A DNA stretch of 7,581 nt from Flavipsychrobacter sp. (GTDB lineage Bacteria > Bacteroidota > Bacteroidia > Chitinophagales > Chitinophagaceae), in assembly GCA_021156265.1 (NCBI GenBank), contig JAJNBR010000134.1, forward strand, positions 1-7,581. The letters are read 5' to 3'. Positions 1 to 6,099 of the stretch are shown piece after piece. The stretch's first letter is position 1, and the number at the start of each line of letters is the position of its first letter. The notes under the pieces are model-generated. The model was given only the letters and a program-made list of their open reading frames with translations, did not search any database and was not told where the DNA came from. The position numbers and the translations under genes are program-made.

Positions 1-4
1 ATGC

Positions 5-35
5 TTCAATGCTAACCGCAGGTAGCGTAAGTTTG
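5..35 (+). promoter_or_regulatory. Possible Bacteroidetes-type promoter of the ABC-F gene
   Basis: TAAGTTTG at 28-35 matches the Bacteroidetes -7 element TAnnTTTG exactly. The sequence 19 bases upstream is TTCA (5-8), a poor match to the -33 TTTG. Transcription would begin only a few bases before the presumed start at 43, giving an almost leaderless mRNA. The surrounding bases may contain sequence errors (see the ABC-F entry), so this is tentative. Confidence 0.3.
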
Positions 36-42
36 CGGGCTT

Positions 43-2004
43 AGGTTAGTATCGTTACAGAATAGATCCTTCTATTGTGGTGCCCGACCTCGACGCGAAG
101 ATGCCAGCTGGCAGATCGAAAGGGGCGAGCGGATAGGCCTTGTGGGCAGCAATGGTGCCGGAAAATCGACCCTTTTGCGTCTTATTACCGGCGCCTATAA
201 AATTGACGGCGGCGTTATCAATAAACCCAAAGACGTTACCATTGGCTTTTTCAACCAGGACCTATTAAGCTTTTCCACTGATGAATCGATATTAATGGTG
301 GGCATGCAGGCTTTTGAAAGAGCGCATGAAATAGAAAAAGAAATGGCTCGAATTATTAAAGAGCTGGAAGATAAACCGGATGACTCCCAACTGCTGGACG
401 ATTACAGTCACGCCCTGCATGATTTTGAAGTAGCAGGTGGGTACGAAATGGAACACCGCAGCGCCGAGGTGTTGGAAGGCCTTGGCTTTTCTACGGCCGA
501 TCTGCAACGTCCATATAACCAGTTCAGTGGTGGCTGGCGTATGCGCGTGCTGTTGGCAAAAATGATGCTGCAGGCGCCTGACCTGCTGCTGCTTGATGAA
601 CCTACCAACCACCTTGATCTACCATCGATCGAATGGCTGGAGCGTTACCTTATTGGTTATCCGGGTAGTGTGGTTATTGTTTCGCACGACAGGTATTTCC
701 TCGACCGCATGGTCACAAAGATCGTTGAAGTATGGCAGCAAGACCTGCATCAGTACAGCGGCAATTACTCTTTCTTCCAGAAAGAAAAGGTCGAACGCAT
801 GGAGTTGCAGCAGCGGGCTTTTGAAAACCAACAGGACTACATCCGCCAGCAGGAACGCTTCATCGAGCGCTTCCGTGCCAAAGCCACCAAGGCTGCACAA
901 GCACAAAGTGCATTGAAAAAATTGGACAAACTGGATCGTATAGAAGCTCCTGATGCTTCTATGCCCACCATGAATATCAACTTTGACGTAGCAGTACAGC
1001 CAGGCAAGATCATTTCAACGCTGAAAAACGTGACCAAACGCTTCGGCGATCTTACCATCCTGGAGCATGCCAACGCTGAGATCGTGCGCGGTGATAAAAT
1101 AGCCCTGATAGGCGCCAATGGCCGTGGTAAATCTACTTTGCTGCGCATTATTGCCGGCCGCGAGCAGTTTGAAGGTGAGCGTAAAGAGGGTCACAATGTA
1201 GAAGAAAGCTTTTACGCACAGCACCAGCTAGAGGCACTGACAGTAGAGAATGAAGTACTGGAAGAAATGAAACGCGCCGGAAGCGGCAAAACCGAGCTGG
1301 AACTGCGCCAGCTACTTGGCTGTTTCCTGTTCAGCGGAGATGACGTTTTCAAAAAGGTCAAAGTGCTGTCGGGCGGCGAAAAGGCGCGCGTAGCGCTGGC
1401 TAAAACCATAGCCATGAAGGGCAACTTCCTGATGCTGGATGAGCCCACCAACCACCTGGACATGCAGTCGGTTGAAATGCTGATCGAAGCGCTAAACAAG
1501 TACCAGGGCACTTTAATACTGGTGTCGCACGATCGTTATTTTATCAGCAAGACAGCTAATAAGATCTGGCATATCGAGGAAGGAAAAATAAAGGAGTTCA
1601 TTGGCTCCTACGATGAATGGGTAGTATTTGATACCGAACGCCAGAAACGCATCCAGGACGCTGTAAAAGCCCAACCGGTAGTAAAAGTAGAGGAGAAGAA
1701 GGTTGATAGAAAAGAGAAACCTGTTCCAAATGTCAACGAGTCTGAATTGAGGAACCTGAAGAAGGAGCATCAAAAACAGCAAAAGATATTCCAGAAGCTG
1801 GAAGAAGAGCTGGCCAGAATGAACGAAGAGAAAGCAAAACTGGAGGCTCAGTTGGGCGACCCCGCATTTTATGCTGATAAAGAGAAATTTAGAGAGCTGG
1901 ACGAAAAGTATCGCCAGCATAGTGCGAAGCTTGAGGCAAAAAGCAAAGAATATGACAAGGTGTTTGAATTAGTGCTCGAACTGGAAGAAAAAATAGGTAA
2001 TTGA
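43..2004 (+). CDS. ABC-F family ATPase (translation factor type), start codon apparently lost
   Basis: Soluble protein with two ABC ATPase domains and no membrane segment; ABC-F proteins bind the ribosomal E site and act on stalled or initiating ribosomes. Numbering from codon 43 (653 residues): Walker A GSNGAGKST at 35-43, signature FSGGW near 161, Walker B LLLLDEPTNHLD at 181-192, switch SHDRYF at 214-219; the interdomain linker, rich in charged and Gln residues, at about 238-308; second Walker A GANGRGKST at 357-365, LSGGEKARV at 442-450, FLMLDEPTNHLD at 462-473, SHDRYF at 495-500. A charged coiled-coil tail covers about 565-653, as in Uup-like members. Both ATP sites look intact. The open frame continues upstream of the first usable start (GTG at 142, which lies inside Walker A) and reads LVSLQN, GAR and EDASWQIERGERIGLVG, a normal ABC-F N-terminus. 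The expected ATG at 43 is AGG, and other codons look mutated by T-to-G. Exact subfamily is not assigned. Confidence 0.9.
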   Translation, partial: RLVSLQNRSFYCGARPRREDASWQIERGERIGLVGSNGAGKSTLLRLITGAYKIDGGVINKPKDVTIGFFNQDLLSFSTDESILMVGMQAFERAHEIEKEMARIIKELEDKPDDSQLLDDYSHALHDFEVAGGYEMEHRSAEVLEGLGFSTADLQRPYNQFSGGWRMRVLLAKMMLQAPDLLLLDEPTNHLDLPSIEWLERYLIGYPGSVVIVSHDRYFLDRMVTKIVEVWQQDLHQYSGNYSFFQKEKVERMELQQRAFENQQDYIRQQERFIERFRAKATKAAQAQSALKKLDKLDRIEAPDASMPTMNINFDVAVQPGKIISTLKNVTKRFGDLTILEHANAEIVRGDKIALIGANGRGKSTLLRIIAGREQFEGERKEGHNVEESFYAQHQLEALTVENEVLEEMKRAGSGKTELELRQLLGCFLFSGDDVFKKVKVLSGGEKARVALAKTIAMKGNFLMLDEPTNHLDMQSVEMLIEALNKYQGTLILVSHDRYFISKTANKIWHIEEGKIKEFIGSYDEWVVFDTERQKRIQDAVKAQPVVKVEEKKVDRKEKPVPNVNESELRNLKKEHQKQQKIFQKLEEELARMNEEKAKLEAQLGDPAFYADKEKFRELDEKYRQHSAKLEAKSKEYDKVFELVLELEEKIGN

Positions 2005-2031
2005 TTTTTGAATCCCGGATTAGTATTTTTA
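2001..2031 (+). promoter_or_regulatory. Weak candidate promoter for yajQ
   Basis: TTG at 2001-2003, then 20 bases, then TATTTTTA (2024-2031), which differs from TAnnTTTG in the last base. It overlaps the stop codon of the ABC-F gene and lies 20 bases before the yajQ ATG. yajQ could equally be transcribed as the second gene of an ABC-F operon, because the gap is only 47 bases and no terminator is visible in it. Confidence 0.25.
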
Positions 2032-2051
2032 CACATAATCAAAGAAACCGT

Positions 2052-2543
2052 ATGCCATCATTTGATATAGCCAGCAAAGTAGATCCACAAACACTGGATA
2101 ATGCTGTGAACGTTGCCAAAAAGGAAATTGATAATCGTTACGACTTTAAAGGCACGCATGTAGTAATTGACCTGAATAAAAAAGACATGATCATCAACCT
2201 TGAGGTGGAAGGCGACATGCAATTGAAGCAGGTAGAAGATGTGTTGCTTACCAAAGCCATGCGCCAGGGTCTTGAAGCTAACGCTTTCGACATGTCGAAA
2301 GAAGCAACACCTTCAGGCAAATACGTAAAGAAAACAGTACCGGTAAAAAACGGTATTGATAAAGACATGGCCAAGAAAATTGTGAAGCTGATAAAGGACA
2401 GTGGCCTGAAAGTCCAGGCGGCCATCATGGACGATATAATTAGAGTGACAGGTAAGAAAATTGATGACCTGCAGGATGTGATACAACTCTGTCGCAGTTC
2501 CAATCTCGATCTTCCGCTTCAGTTCACTAATATGAAGTCATAA
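2052..2543 (+). CDS. yajQ: YajQ family nucleotide-binding protein (UPF0234)
   Basis: Small cytoplasmic protein of 163 residues, the usual length of the family, which is built of two ferredoxin-like halves. YajQ proteins bind nucleotides; the Xanthomonas homologue is reported as a cyclic di-GMP effector, and a role here is not proven. Visible family marks are the N-terminal MPSFDI, RYDFKG at 29-34, a central stretch of alternating hydrophobic and charged residues, IRVTGKKIDDLQ near 130-141 and the C-terminal LPLQFTN at 154-160. The ATG at 2052 is chosen because MPSFDI is the conserved start; a TTG at 2001 would add 17 residues unlike the family and would overlap the upstream stop codon. No strong Shine-Dalgarno is present, normal for Bacteroidetes. 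It follows the ABC-F gene by 47 bases and ends in a terminator shared with the convergent rfbC. Confidence 0.93.
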   Translation: MPSFDIASKVDPQTLDNAVNVAKKEIDNRYDFKGTHVVIDLNKKDMIINLEVEGDMQLKQVEDVLLTKAMRQGLEANAFDMSKEATPSGKYVKKTVPVKNGIDKDMAKKIVKLIKDSGLKVQAAIMDDIIRVTGKKIDDLQDVIQLCRSSNLDLPLQFTNMKS

Positions 2544-2573
2544 AAAAGCCGGTTATTATAACCGACTTTTTTT
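2542..2573. terminator. Bidirectional intrinsic terminator between yajQ and rfbC
   Basis: Inverted repeat GCCGGTTA (2548-2555), loop TTA, TAACCGAC (2559-2566), with one C-A mismatch at 2549/2565. It is flanked by six A on the left and seven T on the right, so each strand shows a GC-containing stem followed by a U tract. It begins inside the yajQ stop codon and lies 18 bases beyond the rfbC stop, so it can end both convergent transcripts. Confidence 0.85.
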
Positions 2574-2590
2574 GTTCTATCATAATAACA

Positions 2591-3142
2591 TTAAAATCCG
2601 TTATTAGCGTCTTTCAGCATAGGCTGAGCCTTGTCTTTTTCAGACACGATAGCCTTCGAAAGATCGATCTTCCAGTCAATATTTAATGCGGGGTCGGCAT
2701 AAAACACACCGCCCTCGGCTTCCTTGTTGTAGAACTGATCGCATTTATAAAATACGTTCGCACGCTCTGTCAGCACCGAATAACCGTGTGCAAAACCATG
2801 CGGAATAAGGAACTGCAGGTTATTGTCGCCTGATAGTTCTATTCCGTACCACTGGCCGTATGTCGGACTGTCTTTTCTGATATCAACGGCAACATCCCAA
2901 ATAGCTCCCTGCAACACACGTATAAGTTTGCTCTGCGCAAATGGTGGATTCTGGTAGTGTAAGCCACGAAGCACGTTTACTGATGAACCGGCCTGATTAT
3001 CCTGAACAAAGGTCTCCATGAAACCGGTTGATGCTTTGAATGTGCGGTCATTATAGCTTTCATAAAAATAGCCGCGGTCATCGCTATGCACCGTTGGCTC
3101 TATTATCAGCAGTCCTTCTATAGGTGTCCTTGTTACTTTCAT
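2591..3142 (-). CDS. rfbC: dTDP-4-dehydrorhamnose 3,5-epimerase (RmlC/RfbC)
   Basis: Epimerises dTDP-4-keto-6-deoxyglucose at C3 and C5 on the way to dTDP-L-rhamnose; cytoplasmic cupin-fold dimer in the family. The 183 residues are the standard length. Motifs in order: HSDDRGYFYE at 19-28, RGLHYQ at 59-64 with the catalytic base His62, Lys72, the DIRKDSPTYG stretch at 87-96, PHGFAHGY at 114-121, and Tyr132 and Tyr138 where the family has its active-site tyrosines; FYADPALNIDW follows near the C-terminus. All expected catalytic positions look intact, which favours a true 3,5-epimerase over the shorter FdtA-type ketoisomerases. The start ATG overlaps the stop of the upstream aminotransferase gene (ATGA), so the two are probably translationally coupled in one operon. 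No rfbA, rfbB or rfbD is in the window. Confidence 0.93.
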   Translation of the reverse strand: MKVTRTPIEGLLIIEPTVHSDDRGYFYESYNDRTFKASTGFMETFVQDNQAGSSVNVLRGLHYQNPPFAQSKLIRVLQGAIWDVAVDIRKDSPTYGQWYGIELSGDNNLQFLIPHGFAHGYSVLTERANVFYKCDQFYNKEAEGGVFYADPALNIDWKIDLSKAIVSEKDKAQPMLKDANNGF

Positions 3143-4281
3143 GCTTTGCTTAATTGATCAATGATCTCAATAAAGTTGGTAGTAATATATTTCAGCTCCT
3201 CTTCTGTAAGCTCTGTATGTATCGGTAAAGAAATAACACAATCCTGCAGCGTATCAGTTACAGGCAGGCTGATATTGGCGGGTACAAAATCTTTTAGCAT
3301 GTTCTGCTTGTGGCTGGGCACCGGGTAGTAGATCATCGAAGGGATATTCTTCTCTGAAAGTTTCGCCTGCACATCATCCCGGCTCACTCCCTTTAGTTTC
3401 AGTGTGTATTGATGGAATACATGCTTGTTGTAAGGAGCCTGGAAAGGCGTTTCTATGTGCGGGTTATTTTTAAAAGCATCGTCGTAGTAAGCGGCAACAC
3501 TTCTGCGAGCGTCGCAATACTCGTCCAGGTGTTTCAGCTTGATGCGCAGAACAGCAGCCTGGATAGTATCGAGCCTGCTGTTGCAACCTACCATTTCATG
3601 ATAATATCTTACTTTCTGACCATGGTTAGCGATCATCTTTAGCTTATCGGCCAGTGCGTCATCGTTGGTAAACATGGCGCCGCCGTCTCCATAACATCCA
3701 AGGTTTTTTGACGGAAAGAATGAAGTACAACCTATGATACCCATAGACCCCGTTCTCACGGTGCGGCCGTCGGAGAACGTATAAGTACCGCCAATGGCCT
3801 GGGCATTATCTTCTACCACCGGTATATCGTGTTCTTTAGCCAAAGCCAGCAGCAACTCCATATTAGCGCATTGTCCGTACAGGTGCACAGGGACAATTGC
3901 TTTTGTCTTTGCCGTTATAGCCTTTCTAACACTATCTATGTTCACCGTAAACGTGTCCGGGTCAACATCCACAAACACCGGTTGCAGGCGCAACAGCGCC
4001 ATGACTTCCACGGTAGCTATATAAGTAAAAGAGGGTGTGATCACCTCATCGCCCGGCTGCAGGCCCAGCGCCATCAGCGCTATCTGCAGCGCATCGGTTC
4101 CGTTGGCACAAGGTATCACGTGCTTTACACCAAGATAGGCAGCCAATTCATCCCCGAAATCCTTTACATCCTTTCCACCTATAAAGGCGGTGCTGTCGAT
4201 CACTCGTTGAATGGCCGTATCAATTTCCGGCTTTATTTTTTGGTACTGACGTTTCAGGTCAACCATCTGCAGGTGCTGCAT
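3139..4281 (-). CDS. DegT/DnrJ/EryC1 family sugar aminotransferase, WbpE-like
   Basis: PLP-dependent aminotransferase of 380 residues acting on a nucleotide-linked keto-sugar in the cytoplasm, for a surface glycan. Visible marks: CANGTDALQ at 58-66 (PLP phosphate region), GDEVITPSFTY at 77-87, VVEDNAQA at 155-162 with Asp158 contacting the PLP ring nitrogen, TSFFPSKNLGCYGDGGA at 186-202 with the Schiff-base lysine Lys192, NSRLDTIQAA at 234-243, and MIYYPVPSHKQ at 316-326. The CTSFFPSK..GCYGDGGA and HGQ..RY..GxNSRLDT blocks resemble Pseudomonas WbpE, which aminates UDP-3-keto-GlcNAcA; this comparison is from memory. The ATG at 4281 is chosen over a TTG at 4308 because the TTG falls inside the promoter -7 element and the conserved MVDLK start follows closely. 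First gene of an operon with rfbC. Confidence 0.92.
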   Translation of the reverse strand: MQHLQMVDLKRQYQKIKPEIDTAIQRVIDSTAFIGGKDVKDFGDELAAYLGVKHVIPCANGTDALQIALMALGLQPGDEVITPSFTYIATVEVMALLRLQPVFVDVDPDTFTVNIDSVRKAITAKTKAIVPVHLYGQCANMELLLALAKEHDIPVVEDNAQAIGGTYTFSDGRTVRTGSMGIIGCTSFFPSKNLGCYGDGGAMFTNDDALADKLKMIANHGQKVRYYHEMVGCNSRLDTIQAAVLRIKLKHLDEYCDARRSVAAYYDDAFKNNPHIETPFQAPYNKHVFHQYTLKLKGVSRDDVQAKLSEKNIPSMIYYPVPSHKQNMLKDFVPANISLPVTDTLQDCVISLPIHTELTEEELKYITTNFIEIIDQLSKA

Positions 4282-4305
4282 CGGGTATATTTTTATTTGT
4301 GGGTG

Positions 4306-4336
4306 CAAACCTACACCTTACAGTGCATTCAACAAA
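4306..4336 (-). promoter_or_regulatory. Bacteroidetes consensus promoter of the aminotransferase-rfbC operon
   Basis: Read on the minus strand: TTTG (4336-4333), exactly 19 bases, then TAGGTTTG (4313-4306). This is a full match to the Bacteroidetes primary sigma factor consensus TTTG-N19-21-TAnnTTTG. Transcription should start near 4300, leaving a leader of about 20 bases before the ATG at 4281, which supports that start and excludes the upstream TTG. Confidence 0.7.
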
Positions 4337-4426
4337 ACGTCACATATACATGGTTTATTTTAAGCATCATCAAAAAATGTCGCTGAATTTTTTCACGTAT
4401 CTTCACCACCTGAACTGAAGTATTTC

Positions 4427-5191
4427 ATGAAGCGAATTTGCCTGTTTTTATCTCTGGCACTATCTGCATTTTCCTCTGTAGCGCAAGACGAGCTTTTTGG
4501 CACAGAGAAGTCAACCTCCCGAAAGGGTTTTATCATCAACGTAAACGCCGGCGTGGACTTTCCGGCTGCCGATATGGCCGACCGGTTTGGTACCAGCTAT
4601 AGGCTGGGTGGAGCAGTTTTATATAAAACCCGGTCCAACTGGATGTTCGGTCCAAAGATCGATTTTATACTTGGGAATCAGATAACAGACGACTCGCTGT
4701 TGATAAATCTTACCCAGGCCGACGGATCGATATTAAACCAAGATGGCCAACTCGTGGGAGTTGGCACTTTTGAGCGTGGATACCTGATAGGCATACAGGG
4801 CAGCAAGATCATGAACCTTTCCAAAACAAACGCCGATAATGGTCTTTTGATAACCACTACGGTTGGATTTATGCAACATAAAATAAACCTGTTCGATAAG
4901 CAGAAGACCATTCCGCAGCTGCGGGGCGACTACCGGAAAGGCTATGACAGGCTGACGAACGGCATGTTTGTTGAACAGTATTTGGGCTACAACTATTTCT
5001 CTAAAGATGGTTTCATCAATTTTCATATTGGACTAAATGTCACCGCCGGATTTACACAGGGCCGTCGGGATTATCTGTACGATGTTATGAGACCAGACAA
5101 TGCTTCGAGGCTCGATATCCTGTTTGGGATCCGCGGCGGCTGGTATTTCCCCATCTTTAAACGCAAGTCTGAAGAAATTTTCTTTGAATAG
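4427..5191 (+). CDS. Secreted protein, probable outer-membrane beta-barrel, function unknown
   Basis: 254 residues. The N-terminus has two basic residues, a hydrophobic stretch at 4-18 and a signal peptidase I site after Ala19 (SVA, then QDE); no lipobox, so not a lipoprotein. The mature protein alternates hydrophobic and polar residues in short segments rich in Gly and aromatics (around 35-45, 57-82, 100-118, 131-151, 182-214 and 230-243), the pattern of an outer-membrane beta-barrel of roughly 8-10 strands. The C-terminus ends close to a WYFPIFKR motif and FFE. I do not recognise a named family. It is transcribed divergently from the aminotransferase gene across a 145-base gap and precedes the methyltransferase gene by 113 bases, so it may belong to neither operon. 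No good promoter match was found upstream. A role in the envelope is inferred only from the signal peptide and strand pattern. Confidence 0.85.
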   Translation: MKRICLFLSLALSAFSSVAQDELFGTEKSTSRKGFIINVNAGVDFPAADMADRFGTSYRLGGAVLYKTRSNWMFGPKIDFILGNQITDDSLLINLTQADGSILNQDGQLVGVGTFERGYLIGIQGSKIMNLSKTNADNGLLITTTVGFMQHKINLFDKQKTIPQLRGDYRKGYDRLTNGMFVEQYLGYNYFSKDGFINFHIGLNVTAGFTQGRRDYLYDVMRPDNASRLDILFGIRGGWYFPIFKRKSEEIFFE

Positions 5192-5233
5192 CCTCTCAGG
5201 CTATACTATGTAATCTTCTGGCATAAAAGATTA
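5188..5233 (+). terminator. Two small hairpins after the beta-barrel gene, possible weak terminator
   Basis: First hairpin: ATAGCCT (5188-5194), loop CTC, AGGCTAT (5198-5204), a perfect 7-base stem that includes the stop codon. Second hairpin: TAATCTT (5211-5217), nine-base loop, AAGATTA (5227-5233), followed by TCTTT. Neither has a solid T tract, so they may attenuate transcription or protect the mRNA end rather than terminate fully. The rest of the 113-base gap to 5305 is AT-rich, with no convincing promoter. Confidence 0.4.
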
Positions 5234-5304
5234 TCTTTAACGCTTAAATTTCACATTTAATAATTTGTCAGTCCGGTCGTATCGGCGGGCATACTCTTTT
5301 TTAT

Positions 5305-6099
5305 ATGGACCTTAAAGAAGCCAAGTTCAGAACGCAAAGTATTGTCGCCAGGCATCCATGGGAATTGGCCCGGCTTGAAGTGGTTATAGACCTCGCACAA
5401 AAGCTTCTCGATAACATAAATTCATCGGGTGGGGTGCTTCTTGATATGGGATGTGGCGATACTTGGTTTGTAGAGCAGCTGAGCGCCCGGTATCCGAATA
5501 TACGCTGCTTTGCAGTAGACATAAACTTTACAGACGAGACGCTTGAGTTCCTCGCAGAAAAGAACAGGCATACCAAAATACAAGTATTCCGTACCCTGGA
5601 TGATGCACAAGTCGCCTTGGGCGACGATACAGTAAGCATGGTATTGCTACTCGACGTGATCGAGCACATCGCCGACGATATTACTTTCCTGAAATGGATG
5701 CAAACATTCCGTGCCATAGATAAAAACACCCAGTTTGTAATAACTGTACCCGCTTTTCAATCACTTTTCTCAAGACATGATGTGTTCCTGGAACATTACC
5801 GCAGGTATGACAATGCCATGCTGGAACGCCACATCCAACAGGCCGGCCTGAAATCAGACAAAAAAGGATATTTCTTCCTGTCCTTACTATTAGCAAGAGC
5901 TGCTGCTGTAATGGTGGAAAAGGCGACAAAGAACGACAAGCCAACCACCGGGCTGGTTGAGTGGGACAAAGGGCATGCAGTAACGGCTGCCATCAAAAAC
6001 GTGATGCTGATCGATCACTATGTCACTAAGCTGCTTGCAAAACTTGGTATTAAGCTTCCTGGCTTGTCAAACTATATCATATGCAGAAAATCTGCGTAA
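5305..6099 (+). CDS. Class I SAM-dependent methyltransferase, probably glycan- or lipid-linked
   Basis: 264 residues with a Rossmann-type methyltransferase core. SAM-binding motif I is LLDMGCGDTW at 45-54; the acidic residue that binds the ribose is Asp72 in FAVDIN; motif IV region is LLLDVIEHIADD at 114-125, followed by ITVPAFQSLFSRHD and the HYRRYD block. This last block marks a group of Methyltransf_11/23-like proteins often found beside GT2 polyprenol-phosphate glycosyltransferases. A hydrophobic stretch at about 188-204 could lie against the membrane. The ATG at 5305 follows an AT-rich leader with no clear Shine-Dalgarno. The gene's end overlaps the downstream glycosyltransferase start by 19 bases, so the two proteins are probably made together and act in one pathway. 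The methyl acceptor is not known; a sugar or polyprenyl-linked intermediate is inferred from context. Confidence 0.88.
   Translation: MDLKEAKFRTQSIVARHPWELARLEVVIDLAQKLLDNINSSGGVLLDMGCGDTWFVEQLSARYPNIRCFAVDINFTDETLEFLAEKNRHTKIQVFRTLDDAQVALGDDTVSMVLLLDVIEHIADDITFLKWMQTFRAIDKNTQFVITVPAFQSLFSRHDVFLEHYRRYDNAMLERHIQQAGLKSDKKGYFFLSLLLARAAAVMVEKATKNDKPTTGLVEWDKGHAVTAAIKNVMLIDHYVTKLLAKLGIKLPGLSNYIICRKSA

Noticed and set aside
9..44. ATG at 9 encoding MLTAGSVSLRA as the ABC-F start with a later frameshift
   Set aside because: It superficially resembles an ABC-F N-terminus, but it ends in a stop at 42-44, and the frame of the main gene already supplies a better N-terminal match from 46 onward.
142..2004. 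GTG at 142 as the start of the ABC-F protein
   Set aside because: It would start inside the first Walker A motif and remove the first strands of the ATPase domain; homologous sequence clearly continues upstream in the same frame.
2001..2051. TTG at 2001 as the yajQ start
   Set aside because: It adds 17 residues unlike the family and overlaps the previous stop codon; the family normally begins MPSFDI, as at 2052.
4282..4308. TTG at 4308 as the aminotransferase start
   Set aside because: It lies within the -7 promoter element, upstream of the expected transcription start.
3829..4386. Long plus-strand open frame of 185 codons opposite the aminotransferase gene
   Set aside because: It is antisense to a gene with intact catalytic motifs; its translation has no recognisable domain and looks like a mirror of the coding strand.
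5235..5267. TTTA ... TAATTTG as a promoter for the methyltransferase gene
   Set aside because: The -7 box has one spacer base instead of two and the -33 box is weak; the match is no better than expected in AT-rich DNA.
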